Shown: piece after piece, positions 17,915 to 25,929 of the stretch
How the letters are laid out: each line of letters opens with the position of its first letter
How positions within the stretch are numbered: position 1 is the stretch's first letter
Assembly (NCBI GenBank): GCA_035444405.1
Contig: DAOMOP010000033.1
Coordinates: 1-29,301, forward strand
DNA length: 29,301 bases
From: DAOMOP01 sp035444405
Lineage (GTDB): Bacteria > Pseudomonadota > Gammaproteobacteria > Burkholderiales > Rhodocyclaceae
Direction of reading: 5' to 3'
Notes under the pieces: model-generated
The model's database searches: none
Told to the model about the DNA's origin: nothing
Seen by the model: the letters and a program-made list of their open reading frames with translations, nothing else
Made by a program: the position numbers and the translations under genes

Positions 17915-18069
17915 GTCTTTCCAACCCGGGTACTACATGAGGCCGCGCATCGTCGGCACACGGCATGCCCAAAAAATCAAAACGCGTGCGAGGAGCGGGC
18001 GCACGGCCCGCAACCTGCTCGGACACGGATTCGGCGTGCGACCGCGAGCCCCTCCACGGCAGTCGGCGA

Positions 18070-20199
18070 TCATGGGGCCGAACTCGACTGCACGCTGGAG
18101 AGCGCGGCCCGCAGGCGGATACGCACCTCGGCACCGCCGCTGTCGCGATTGAGCAGACGGACTTCGCCGCCATGCTCGTCGACGATCTTCTTCACGATGG
18201 CCAGGCCGAGCCCGGTGCCACGAGTCTTGGTCGTGAAGTAGGGCTCGAACGCGCGCGCCAGCACATCGGCCGGAAAACCGGGGCCATTGTCGCGTATGAC
18301 GAGCACGATGTGCTCGCCTTCGCTTGCGGTGAGCACGGTCAGCTCGCCATCGTCCCGTCCCGCGAGCGCATCCTCGGCATTCAGCAGCAGATTATGAATG
18401 ATCTGCCGGATCTGCGCCGCATCGCCGAGCACTGTCGGCAGGCGCGCCGACAGTTCGCAGCGCAGCCGCAGCGGTGAACTCTCGTACAGATGCAGCACCT
18501 CGAGGATGACCTCGTTGAGATCGATGCGGCCGAGCTTGGGACTGGGCATGCGCGCGTAATCGCGGAAGGCATTGACGAGGTTCTTCATCGCTTCGACCTG
18601 GTTCACGATCGTGCGCGTCGCACGCTCCAGAACCTGCTGTCCTTCCGGGTCGAGGCGGTCGGCGAGCTTGTACGCGAGCCGCTCGGCCGACAGCTGGATC
18701 GGCGTGAGCGGGTTCTTGATCTCGTGCGCGAGGCGTCGCGCCACCTCGGCCCAGGCCGCCGTGCGCTGCGCCTGGATCAGCTCGGAGATGTCGTCGAACA
18801 CGACGACCGTGCCGCCGCCCGAGGTGCGCGGCAGGTGCGCACCGTGGATCAGCAGCGTTTGCGGTGTGCTGTCGCTGCGAACCAGCTCGAACTGTCCGTG
18901 CCAGTCGCCATCGTTGTCGGCGAAACCTTTCAGCAAGGCATCACGGAACGCGTGCAGCCGCGGCCACTCGGCGAGAGCGAAGTTCTCGAAGCCTTCGAGC
19001 TCGTCGTGCAGGATGTCCAATGCGCCGCGGTTGGCCGCACGCAGGTAGCCATCGGGGCCGAAAGCGAGCACGCCGGTCGACAGGTTCGCCAGCACGCTTT
19101 CGAGATACGCGCGTGCCGCCTCGACCGCCGCACGGTGCTTTTCGGCCTGCTCGCGCGCCTCCTGCAGCTGGTGCGTCATCTCGTTGAACGAGCGCAGCAG
19201 CACGCCGAGCTCGTCGCGCGCACGCACCGCCTGGCGCGGGCTGAAATCGCCCTGCGCGACCGCCTGCGTGCCTTCGGCCAGAATCATCAGCGGTGCGACG
19301 ACGCGACGGGTCAGCACGAACGCGACCGCCACCGCCGCGAGCAGGGCCAGCAGCAAGGCCAGCGTCAGCGTCAGCGAATAGATGCGACTCAGGCCGGTGC
19401 GACCGAGGACCAGCTGCTGGTAGTCGCGATGCGCCTCCTGAACCGCGTCAGCATGGCGGGCGAGCGCCTCGGGCACCGGTTGGGTGAGCTGCAGGTAGCC
19501 CGGCTCGGCCATCAGCGCGCGCGCCGGAATCGGCACGACGACGCGGATCATCAATCCGTCGGGACGGCTTTCGACGAGGTGGTAGCGCTGGGTCTGGCGC
19601 GCGTGGCGCATCTGGGCGGGCGTGGGCATGTCGGGCACGAGGCTGGCGACGCCGTCCGAGACGGTGGCGATCAGCTGCGCGTTCGCGCCGATGACCGTCG
19701 CGCTGGCGACGCCGGCCTGCTCGCGCAGGCGGTTGAGCTGGGTCGGCGAGAACGTCGCGGCGATGTCGAGCTCGTGCGCCATCTGGCGGGCCTGATCGCT
19801 CACCTGGGTGACCAGATAGTCCAGGGCGGTCTGGCCGAGCGCGATGCCGCCTTCGAGCGCCCGGTCGACACGCACGTCGAACCACGAATCGATGCTGCGC
19901 ACGACGAACTGCAGCGACACCGCATACAGGACGACGCCCGGCACGATCGCCATCAGCGCAAAGTTCAGCAGCAGGCGATACTTGATGCGCGATCCGAACT
20001 GGCGCGTGCGGTACTCGCGCCACAGCGTGCGCAGCTGCATGCCCACGAGGGCCGCGAGCGCAACGGCGACCGCGCCGTTGAGGGCGAGCAGATACGGATA
20101 GGCGCCGGCAAAAAGATCGGTGTTCGCACTCGCCGAGGCGAGCAGGAACAGCGAGATCGCGGTCACCGCGGCGATCACGACGATCGACGCGCGCTTCAT
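18070..20199 (-). CDS. ntrY: NtrY-type membrane sensor histidine kinase
   Basis: This 709-residue inner-membrane kinase has membrane segments near residues 5-25, 33-55, 78-100 and 285-307, leaving a large periplasmic sensor region between the last two. HAMP (about 308-360), PAS (about 375-480), dimerisation/phosphoacceptor domain with His492 in RRLAHEIKNPLTPIQLSAERL, and ATPase domain with N box NLLLNAEDA, G1 DNGPGFP and G2 GTGLGLAI follow. This order is that of NtrY, linked in other bacteria to nitrogen, redox or respiration control. The ATG overlaps the DUF4390 stop by four bases (ATGA). The partner regulator follows after 155 bp. The input signal is unknown; the small Fe-S protein downstream hints at redox. 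Confidence 0.92.
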   Translation of the reverse strand: MKRASIVVIAAVTAISLFLLASASANTDLFAGAYPYLLALNGAVAVALAALVGMQLRTLWREYRTRQFGSRIKYRLLLNFALMAIVPGVVLYAVSLQFVVRSIDSWFDVRVDRALEGGIALGQTALDYLVTQVSDQARQMAHELDIAATFSPTQLNRLREQAGVASATVIGANAQLIATVSDGVASLVPDMPTPAQMRHARQTQRYHLVESRPDGLMIRVVVPIPARALMAEPGYLQLTQPVPEALARHADAVQEAHRDYQQLVLGRTGLSRIYSLTLTLALLLALLAAVAVAFVLTRRVVAPLMILAEGTQAVAQGDFSPRQAVRARDELGVLLRSFNEMTHQLQEAREQAEKHRAAVEAARAYLESVLANLSTGVLAFGPDGYLRAANRGALDILHDELEGFENFALAEWPRLHAFRDALLKGFADNDGDWHGQFELVRSDSTPQTLLIHGAHLPRTSGGGTVVVFDDISELIQAQRTAAWAEVARRLAHEIKNPLTPIQLSAERLAYKLADRLDPEGQQVLERATRTIVNQVEAMKNLVNAFRDYARMPSPKLGRIDLNEVILEVLHLYESSPLRLRCELSARLPTVLGDAAQIRQIIHNLLLNAEDALAGRDDGELTVLTASEGEHIVLVIRDNGPGFPADVLARAFEPYFTTKTRGTGLGLAIVKKIVDEHGGEVRLLNRDSGGAEVRIRLRAALSSVQSSSAP

Positions 20200-20789
20200 C
20201 GCGGCAACCCCGGCAGAAAAATCCAGTGCAACCAGCCGGTGCCGACGCTCCAGTCGCGGTTGCCGAGCGTGGTGACCTGGAACGGCCGCGGAAGCATGCT
20301 GGTGTCGTGCCGTAGACGCAGCGCGGCATGGTAGGACACGCCCGGCTCGAGTGCGTCGGCATCGACGATGTGCCAGTTGCGTATGCGCTGCATCGTGCGC
20401 AAGGCAGCATCGAGGGTCTCGAAGCTCTGATGCAGGTTGCCGATGGTGAGGCGATACGAGCGCGTGATCGCGTGGTAGGACAGTCGGTAGTTGAGGCTGC
20501 GTTCGACGATGACCTCGTCGAACCAGTACCAGCGAGGACGTTCGATCACGAACTCGGCGGCAAAATGCAGCGATACGCCGCGCATGACCGCATCGATCAG
20601 GCGCGGGTTGAGCTCGAGCTCGACATCGGCATTGACGACATAACCGCCGGCGTCGCGCACGATTTCGGCATAGCGAACTTCGCCGCCGGCCCTCGCGAAC
20701 AGAGGCAGTACAACGAGCAGAGCGGCAAGCAGACGGAGTGCGAGGAGCTCACGGACGCTTGTGCAGGAGCGCGTAGTAGAAGCCGTCAT
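20196..20789 (-). CDS. DUF4390 family protein
   Basis: The 197-residue protein has a basic N-terminus and a hydrophobic stretch (LLALRLLAALLVVLPLFARA) that looks like a signal peptide, so it is probably periplasmic. The rest is rich in beta-type segments, with VNADVELELNPRLIDAVMRGV and RPRWYWFDE as family-like stretches. DUF4390 genes are commonly found between rsmB and ntrY in Betaproteobacteria; function is not established. The ATG at 20789 lies inside the end of rsmB (41-bp overlap), and the stop overlaps the ntrY start (ATGA). Sitting directly before a kinase with a periplasmic domain, it could help in sensing, but that is speculation. The start is not certain; a longer frame to 20828 exists. 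Confidence 0.82.
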   Translation of the reverse strand: MTASTTRSCTSVRELLALRLLAALLVVLPLFARAGGEVRYAEIVRDAGGYVVNADVELELNPRLIDAVMRGVSLHFAAEFVIERPRWYWFDEVIVERSLNYRLSYHAITRSYRLTIGNLHQSFETLDAALRTMQRIRNWHIVDADALEPGVSYHAALRLRHDTSMLPRPFQVTTLGNRDWSVGTGWLHWIFLPGLPR

Positions 20790-22062
20790 GTTCGGCGTTC
20801 GGCAGCAGTTGTCGATCCGGGCGACCATCCAGCGGTACGCGCTCCATATCTGGGTGGCGGACGCACAAGGCTTCGATCTGTCCGCGATTTTCCTCCTCGA
20901 ACAGCGAGCAGGTCACGTAGAGCATTTTGCCATCGGGAGCGAGGGTATGCCAAAGCGCCTCGACGATCGCACGCTGCTGGCGCACGAAGCTGGCGATGTC
21001 GGCGGGACGGCGCAGCCACTTGATGTCCGGATGGCGGCGAACGACACCGGACGCACTGCACGGCACATCGGCGAGAATGCGATCGAACGGCCGGCCGTCC
21101 CACCAGCGCTCGGGCCGGCTGGCGTCGGCCTGGCGCACTTCGCCCGCCAACCCCAGGCGCCTGAAGTTGTCGCGGACACGCTCGGCACGCCGCGCGTCGA
21201 GCTCGAGGGCGAGCAGCTCGACATCGGCGGTCTCGAGGATGTGCGCGGCCTTGCCCCCGGGCGCGGCGCACGCGTCCAGGACCCGCTGGCCTTCGGCCAG
21301 GTCCAGCCACTGGGCCGCCCACTGCGCTCCGGCATCCTGCACCGACAGCAGGCCGGCGGCGAATCCGGGCAGCTTCGCCAGCGGGACCGGCGCATCGAGG
21401 AGTAGTGCGTGGTTGGCGAGACGGCGGACCGCCAGGCCACAGTCTCCCAGCGTGCGCTCGAGCGCGACGGGCGTCGTGCGACGCCGATTGGCACGGAGGC
21501 TCATCGGCGGGCGCGTGTTGCCGGCGGCGAGCGCGGCTGCCCAGTCGTTCGGATACGACGCGCGCAGGCGGTCGATCCACCATTGCGGATGGCGATGGCG
21601 GGCCGGCTCATCGCACTCGAGCGCGCGTGCGAGCGTGTCGGCCTGACGCAGGCTGTTGCGCAGCACCGCATTCGCGAGCCCCTTCAGGGCCGGCGCGATG
21701 CTCGCGACCACCGCGACCGCCTGATCGACCACGACGTAGGCCTGCTCGGGCCGGTTCTCCAGCCGGTGCAAGGCGACGAGCAGCAGCGCATGGACGTCGG
21801 CCGGCAGCGCCTTGTGCACCAGACGGCGCAGGATCAGATCGCCGCGGCCGTAATCGCGCAAACTGCCCCAGGCATGGTCGCGCACCGCACCGCGCACTGC
21901 ATCGGTCCACTGCGGGTGCTCGTGCTGCATTCGCTCGAACGCATCGGTGAGGTTGCGCCCTGCGATCACGGCCGCGACGAGCTCGGCGGCACGACAAAAG
22001 GCGTACGCGAGGCTGTCGTGGGCGAGTGCTGGGTGGCGGGCGGCTGGCTTGCGAGCGGTCAC
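20749..22062 (-). CDS. rsmB: 16S rRNA m5C967 methyltransferase RsmB
   Basis: This enzyme methylates cytosine 967 of 16S rRNA using S-adenosylmethionine. From GTG 22062 it has 437 residues, close to the usual 429. The N-terminal NusB-like RNA-binding domain includes RRLVHKALPADVHALLLVALHRL. The methyltransferase domain has the SAM site DACAAPGGKAAHILE, motif IV VPCSASGV and motif VI TCSLFEEEN with the catalytic cysteine. The start was chosen at GTG (VTARKPAARHPALA) because it lies just downstream of the speE stop (22113) and matches the family length; frames running further upstream would overlap speE. The gene heads a rsmB-DUF4390-ntrY-regulator cluster. Confidence 0.95.
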   Translation of the reverse strand: MTARKPAARHPALAHDSLAYAFCRAAELVAAVIAGRNLTDAFERMQHEHPQWTDAVRGAVRDHAWGSLRDYGRGDLILRRLVHKALPADVHALLLVALHRLENRPEQAYVVVDQAVAVVASIAPALKGLANAVLRNSLRQADTLARALECDEPARHRHPQWWIDRLRASYPNDWAAALAAGNTRPPMSLRANRRRTTPVALERTLGDCGLAVRRLANHALLLDAPVPLAKLPGFAAGLLSVQDAGAQWAAQWLDLAEGQRVLDACAAPGGKAAHILETADVELLALELDARRAERVRDNFRRLGLAGEVRQADASRPERWWDGRPFDRILADVPCSASGVVRRHPDIKWLRRPADIASFVRQQRAIVEALWHTLAPDGKMLYVTCSLFEEENRGQIEALCVRHPDMERVPLDGRPDRQLLPNAEHDGFYYALLHKRP

Positions 22063-22112
22063 GGCGGGAGGCGGCAGACGCGGGATGAAGGCCTGCGGGG
22101 CCTGCCCGGCAC

Positions 22113-22997
22113 TCAGCCGAGCAGCTCGCGCAGGTAGTTGGGCAGCGCGAACTGGGCACGGTGCACCGCGCCATTGTAGTACTGCAGCTGCGAAAGACCG
22201 CGCGCGCCGATACGCCGGTCGACCTCGGCCTCCGACAGCACCGTCGGATCGAGCGTATCGGAAGCACAGGCCATGCCCCACTGGCTGCCGTACAGGGGAA
22301 TGTACGTGAAGTAGGGACAGACCTTGCGGAACACCGCGCGCAGATTGTGCATCAGCCGCACGAGGCGCTGGGGCTGGAAAATCGGCGCGCCGATGTGCAG
22401 GACGAGCGCACCGTGCGCGGAAAGCAAAGCCTTGCAGTCGCGGAAGAACGCTTCTTCGTACAGCGCTTCGGCCGGACCGACCGGATCGGTGAGGTCCAGC
22501 ACGATCAGGTCGAAGCGGCGGCCGTCGGCCGGCGCACGCTCGCGCACGTAGCGCAGCCCGTCTTCGACGCACAGCTCCAGGCGCGGATCGTCGAGCGCGC
22601 CGTGGTGGACGATCGACAGGTGCGTGCGCGCAATCTCGACCACCTTGGCATCGAGCTCGACCAGCACCACCTGCTCCATGCTCGGGTGCTTGAAGAGCTC
22701 CTCGGCCGAACCCCCGTCGCCGCCGCCGATGATCAGGGCGTGGCGGGGGGCCGGATGCGTCACCGCCGGCACGTGAATCAGGTTCTCGTGGTAGAAGAAC
22801 TCGTCACGCTCGGACGTCATGAAGCAGCCGTCGAGCCGGAAGAGCCTGCCGAACTGCTCGGTGTCCCACACCTCGTAATCCTGATATTCGGAGCGACCGG
22901 CGTCGAGAAGCCGCGCCGGGCGGATGAAGAACCCGGCGTACTCGTTGAGGTCCTCGCACAAGGGCTCGGGCTGGCCGGTCCGGTGCTGCGGGCTCAT
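22113..22997 (-). CDS. speE: Spermidine synthase
   Basis: This cytoplasmic aminopropyltransferase joins decarboxylated SAM and putrescine to make spermidine. The 294 residues include the substrate-binding segment SEYQDYEVWDTEQFGRLFRLDG, the signature LIIGGGDGGSAEELFKH, and LIVLDLTDPVGPAEALY with the catalytic Asp. ATG 22997 is chosen because it follows the speD stop (23001-22999) by one base and matches the family; 12 further residues are possible upstream but would overlap speD. speD and speE form a two-gene operon making spermidine. rsmB follows about 50 bp downstream. Confidence 0.95.
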   Translation of the reverse strand: MSPQHRTGQPEPLCEDLNEYAGFFIRPARLLDAGRSEYQDYEVWDTEQFGRLFRLDGCFMTSERDEFFYHENLIHVPAVTHPAPRHALIIGGGDGGSAEELFKHPSMEQVVLVELDAKVVEIARTHLSIVHHGALDDPRLELCVEDGLRYVRERAPADGRRFDLIVLDLTDPVGPAEALYEEAFFRDCKALLSAHGALVLHIGAPIFQPQRLVRLMHNLRAVFRKVCPYFTYIPLYGSQWGMACASDTLDPTVLSEAEVDRRIGARGLSQLQYYNGAVHRAQFALPNYLRELLG

Positions 22998-22998
22998 G

Positions 22999-23385
22999 TC
23001 ACGCCTCGACCGGCAGGCGACCACGCACGACATCGTGACAGACGGCGTCCTGCGGCTTGAGCAGGTCGATCACACGCTTGAAGATCAGCCGCGCGCGATC
23101 ACCATTGTCACGCGAGAAATTGCACACGTACACATCCAGCGTGACATCGCCGGTTTCGGGCCAGGTGTGAATGGCGAGATGCGACTCGGCCAGCACAACG
23201 GTCCCCGTCACGCCGGCCTGCTGACCGTCGTCGTGGGTGAACTGATAGAAATAGGCACCCAGCGGCGTCAAACCCGCATCACGGCATTCATTGACGCAGA
23301 TCTCCTCGAGAACCTGGCGATCGAGCAGAATGTCGGGCGGGCATTGGCAGCGGTAAAGGTCCGCAATCAGATGAAGTCCGTTCAT
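22999..23385 (-). CDS. speD: S-adenosylmethionine decarboxylase proenzyme (class 1B)
   Basis: This pyruvoyl enzyme makes decarboxylated SAM for spermidine synthase. At 128 residues it is the short bacterial form. It cleaves itself at the Glu67-Ser68 bond in LAESHLAIHTWPE; Ser68 becomes the pyruvoyl group. Cys and His residues needed for processing are present in DVYVCNFS and SHLAIH. ATG 23385 (MNGLHLIADLY) is the family start; a longer frame to 23574 is not. A good promoter lies 35-60 bases upstream. speE follows after one base. Confidence 0.95.
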   Translation of the reverse strand: MNGLHLIADLYRCQCPPDILLDRQVLEEICVNECRDAGLTPLGAYFYQFTHDDGQQAGVTGTVVLAESHLAIHTWPETGDVTLDVYVCNFSRDNGDRARLIFKRVIDLLKPQDAVCHDVVRGRLPVEA

Positions 23386-23419
23386 TTTATCCTTCAATCC
23401 AACCACAGGAAAACGGAGG

Positions 23420-23448
23420 ATTCTATCATGGCGACCCTCATCACCCAA
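23420..23448 (-). promoter_or_regulatory. Promoter of speD-speE
   Basis: On the bottom strand TGATAGAAT gives an extended -10 (TAGAAT at 23420-23425, with TG one base ahead). TTGGGT at 23443-23448 lies 17 bases further upstream as a partial -35. RNA would start near 23413, about 28 bases before the speD ATG. The nearest parS-like site starts 22 bases beyond the -35, so ParB bound there could affect this promoter. Confidence 0.6.
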
Positions 23449-23469
23449 TCGAAGCTGCATTGGCATAAA

Positions 23470-23485
23470 TGTTTCACGTGGAACA
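23470..23485. promoter_or_regulatory. parS-like centromere site 1 (ParB binding)
   Basis: TGTTTCACGTGGAACA, read on the other strand TGTTCCACGTGAAACA, fits the widely conserved chromosomal parS consensus TGTTNCACGTGAAACA at all positions. ParB binds parS, spreads and segregates the origin region with ParA. The site is intergenic, between the divergent sides of the speD promoter and the TSUP gene end, about 5.1 kb from dnaA. Confidence 0.88.
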
Positions 23486-23634
23486 CGAAGGCATGTCGCC
23501 GCTGATGCCATCGTCGCAGTCGTAGCTGGGCCCGGCATGCGCACCAGCGATGCCTCCTGCGCCCGAACCGGCACGGTCCGAAGGCCGCAGCTTGCGCCTC
23601 ATGTGTGAGCACAACCGCGGTTGCACCCAAGCCC

Positions 23635-24411
23635 TCAGAGCTCGCGCAGCAAATCGTAGGCCAGCTTTACAATCAGCAGCGCAACGACACCAAGAAACAT
23701 GCCGCGCACGAACCCCGCACCGTGCTTCAGCGCCATACGCGAACCGGTCACGGCACCACACAGATTGCACACCGCCATGACCAGACCGAGTTGCCACAGC
23801 AGCGTGACATTCAGTGCGAAAAAACCGATCGCGGCGAAATTCGTCGCGACGTTGACGATCTTCGCCGTCACGGAGGCGCGCAGAAAATCCATCCCGATAC
23901 AGCGCACAAACAGGAAGATCAGAAAACTGCCGGTCCCCGGCCCGAAAAAGCCGTCGTAGAAGCCGATCACGCCACCGATCAGCAAGGCGAGGGCGATCTC
24001 GTGCGCTGCCGGCAACTCTTCGCGTGCATGCCGCCCGAAGTCCTTGCGCGCAAACGTATACGCGGCGACGAGGACGAGCAGCACGAGGATCACCGGTCGA
24101 AGCACTTCAGCCGGCATATGCGCAACGGCACGCGCCCCGTACCATGCGCCGATCAGCGCCGCCGCCGCGCCGGGCAGCGCCACGCGCCATGGAATCGCCA
24201 CTCGGCGCGCATACTGCACGGCGGCACTGCTGGTGCCGACGATGCTCGCGATCTTGTTGGTGCCGAAAAGCGTGGCCGGCGCGATGGTCGGAAACGCCGC
24301 CAACAAGGCCGGGATCTGGATCAGGCCACCGCCGCCGACCACCGCGTCCACGAAGCCGGCCAGAAACGCCGCCAGCCCCAGCACCCAGAACAAGGTGTCG
24401 GTGTCGCCCAT
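23635..24411 (-). CDS. TSUP-family membrane transporter (TauE/SafE type)
   Basis: This 258-residue inner-membrane protein has about seven to eight hydrophobic segments. The N-terminal FLAGFVDAVVGGGGLIQIPALLA and the second-half repeat GGVIGFYDGFFGPGTGSFLIFLF are the two glycine-rich signatures of the TSUP (sulfite exporter TauE/SafE) family. TGTNKIAS-like wording appears as FGTNKIASIVGTSSAA. Family members move small sulfur or organic anions; the substrate here is unknown. ATG 24411 is chosen because an extension to 24477 adds a very basic stretch without family likeness. It is flanked on both sides by parS-like sites and lies where mnmG-rsmG-parA-parB often follow mnmE in related genomes. 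Confidence 0.9.
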   Translation of the reverse strand: MGDTDTLFWVLGLAAFLAGFVDAVVGGGGLIQIPALLAAFPTIAPATLFGTNKIASIVGTSSAAVQYARRVAIPWRVALPGAAAALIGAWYGARAVAHMPAEVLRPVILVLLVLVAAYTFARKDFGRHAREELPAAHEIALALLIGGVIGFYDGFFGPGTGSFLIFLFVRCIGMDFLRASVTAKIVNVATNFAAIGFFALNVTLLWQLGLVMAVCNLCGAVTGSRMALKHGAGFVRGMFLGVVALLIVKLAYDLLREL

Positions 24412-24530
24412 GCAGGGTTCAGCCGATTGCCGGCGGATGCATCGCACACGACGGCGACACGCGCGTCGCGCCTGCACAAGCCGCCGAAGCGAGGCGGGGC
24501 AGCCGTGCGCCGCGACCCATCGCAGGCCGC

Positions 24531-24546
24531 CGTTTCACGTGAAACA
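24531..24546. promoter_or_regulatory. parS-like centromere site 2 (ParB binding)
   Basis: CGTTTCACGTGAAACA contains the perfect 14-bp palindrome GTTTCACGTGAAAC (24532-24545), the core of parS; only the outermost base differs from the 16-bp consensus. It is intergenic between mnmE and the TSUP gene, 1061 bp from site 1 and about 4 kb from dnaA. Confidence 0.9.
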
Positions 24547-24570
24547 TGTCGATCGACTCCGTCGCCCGAC

Positions 24571-25929
24571 TCACTTGCCGATGCAAAAACGCGAGAAGAT
24601 CACCCCGAGCAGATCGTCGGCCGTGAACTCGCCGGTGATCTCGCTCAGCGCATCCTGGGCCCGCCGCAGCTCCTCGGCAAACAGCTCGAGTGACGACAAC
24701 AGACGAGCCGCCGCATCGACGTGCTCGAACGCCGTGCGCAGCGCCGCCAGGTGCCGCTCGCGCGCCAGCACGACGTCTTCACCGTGCCCGTGCCAGCCCG
24801 CCACGCGAAGAAGTTCCGCCCGCAGCAGATCCACCCCTGCACCGAGCTTGGCCGACAGCGCGATCGTCACCCGTCCGCCCTCGTCCACGCGTCGCGGCAC
24901 GCGCCCGCACAGATCGATCTTGTTGGCGACCGTGATCCGCTCGACGCCTTCCGGCAGCCGCCTCTCGATGCCGCGATCCTCGGCCGCCATTTCTGTGCGC
25001 GCATCGACCAGTCGCACGATCACGTCGGCCCGCGCGACCTCCTGCCACGTGCGTTCGACACCGATGCGCTCGACCACGTCGTCGGTGTCGCGCAAACCCG
25101 CCGTATCGATGACATGGACGGGAATGCCCTCGAGTTGAATCGTTTCGCGCACGGCATCGCGGGTAGTGCCGGCAATCTCGGTCACGATCGCGCGCTCGTG
25201 ACCGGCCAGCGCATTGAGCAGGCTCGACTTGCCGACGTTCGGCTGTCCGACCAGCACCACGTGCAGCCCGCTTCGCAGCAACGCCCCTTGCCGCGCGCGC
25301 ACGAGCACCTGGTCCAGGTGCGTGCGCACCGTATCGAGCCGTTCGCGCACGCGGGCGCGCTCGAGGAACTCGATCTCCTCCTCGGGAAAGTCCAGCGTCG
25401 CCTCGACCAGCATGCGCAGGTCGATCAGCTCGTCGCGCAGCGCGTTGACCTGTCGCGAGAACTCACCGCTCAGCGAACGCACGGCCGAGCGTGCCGCCGC
25501 CGCGGTCGACGCATCGATCAGATCGGCGACCGCCTCGGCCTGCGCGAGATCGATACGACCGTTCAGGAAGGCGCGCCGCGTGAACTCGCCCGGCTCGGCC
25601 CTGCGCGCCCCGAGCTCGAGGCAGCGTCCGATCAGCAGCTGCAGCACCACCGGCCCGCCGTGACCCTGCAGCTCGATGACATCCTCACCGGTGAAAGAAT
25701 GCGGCGCGGGGAAGAACAGCAGCAGCCCCTCGTCGATCACCGCGCCGTCGCCCGCCCGAAAGCGAACAAACCCCGCGTGGCGGGGTTTGGGATTGCGGCC
25801 CGTCAGAGCCCTTGCGAATGGCGCGAGTGCATGGCCGGAAACGCGCACGACGCCGATGCCGCCCCGGCCCGGCGCCGTCGCGACGGCCGCAATCGTGTCA
25901 GGTGGTCTTGGCGCCGGCTTTCTTCGCAC
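24571..25929 (-). CDS. mnmE: tRNA modification GTPase MnmE (TrmE)
   Basis: With MnmG this enzyme makes the carboxymethylaminomethyl group on wobble uridine of certain tRNAs. The 452 residues hold the N-terminal folate-binding domain (DTIAAVATAPGRGGIGVVRVSG), a helical domain, and an inserted G domain with P-loop GQPNVGKSSLLN, DTAGLRDTDD and NKID. The protein ends in the required CxGK motif (FCIGK). The only sensible start is GTG 25929, which lies 32 bases inside the end of yidC. mnmG is not next to it in this window. A strong hairpin (25767-25789) lies within the early coding part. Confidence 0.96.
   Translation of the reverse strand: MRRKPAPRPPDTIAAVATAPGRGGIGVVRVSGHALAPFARALTGRNPKPRHAGFVRFRAGDGAVIDEGLLLFFPAPHSFTGEDVIELQGHGGPVVLQLLIGRCLELGARRAEPGEFTRRAFLNGRIDLAQAEAVADLIDASTAAAARSAVRSLSGEFSRQVNALRDELIDLRMLVEATLDFPEEEIEFLERARVRERLDTVRTHLDQVLVRARQGALLRSGLHVVLVGQPNVGKSSLLNALAGHERAIVTEIAGTTRDAVRETIQLEGIPVHVIDTAGLRDTDDVVERIGVERTWQEVARADVIVRLVDARTEMAAEDRGIERRLPEGVERITVANKIDLCGRVPRRVDEGGRVTIALSAKLGAGVDLLRAELLRVAGWHGHGEDVVLARERHLAALRTAFEHVDAAARLLSSLELFAEELRRAQDALSEITGEFTADDLLGVIFSRFCIGK
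25767..25789. repeat. Perfect 10-bp inverted repeat inside mnmE
   Basis: CAAACCCCGC (25767-25776) and GCGGGGTTTG (25780-25789) form a 10-bp stem with a 3-base loop. In mnmE mRNA this falls about 47 codons after the start. The stem is strong; on the coding strand it is followed by a T-containing but broken tract (TTCGCTTTC). It could cause pausing or partial termination, or be chance given the codon constraints. Confidence 0.5.

Noticed and set aside
22761..22790. A third parS site at the CACGTG inside speE
   Set aside because: Only the central CACGTG and part of one arm match; other CACGTG hits in the window are likewise in coding DNA without the flanking palindrome.
23428..23505. Possible 25-residue peptide gene over parS site 1
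   Set aside because: No ribosome site of note, overlaps the speD promoter and the parS palindrome, and no likeness to known peptides.
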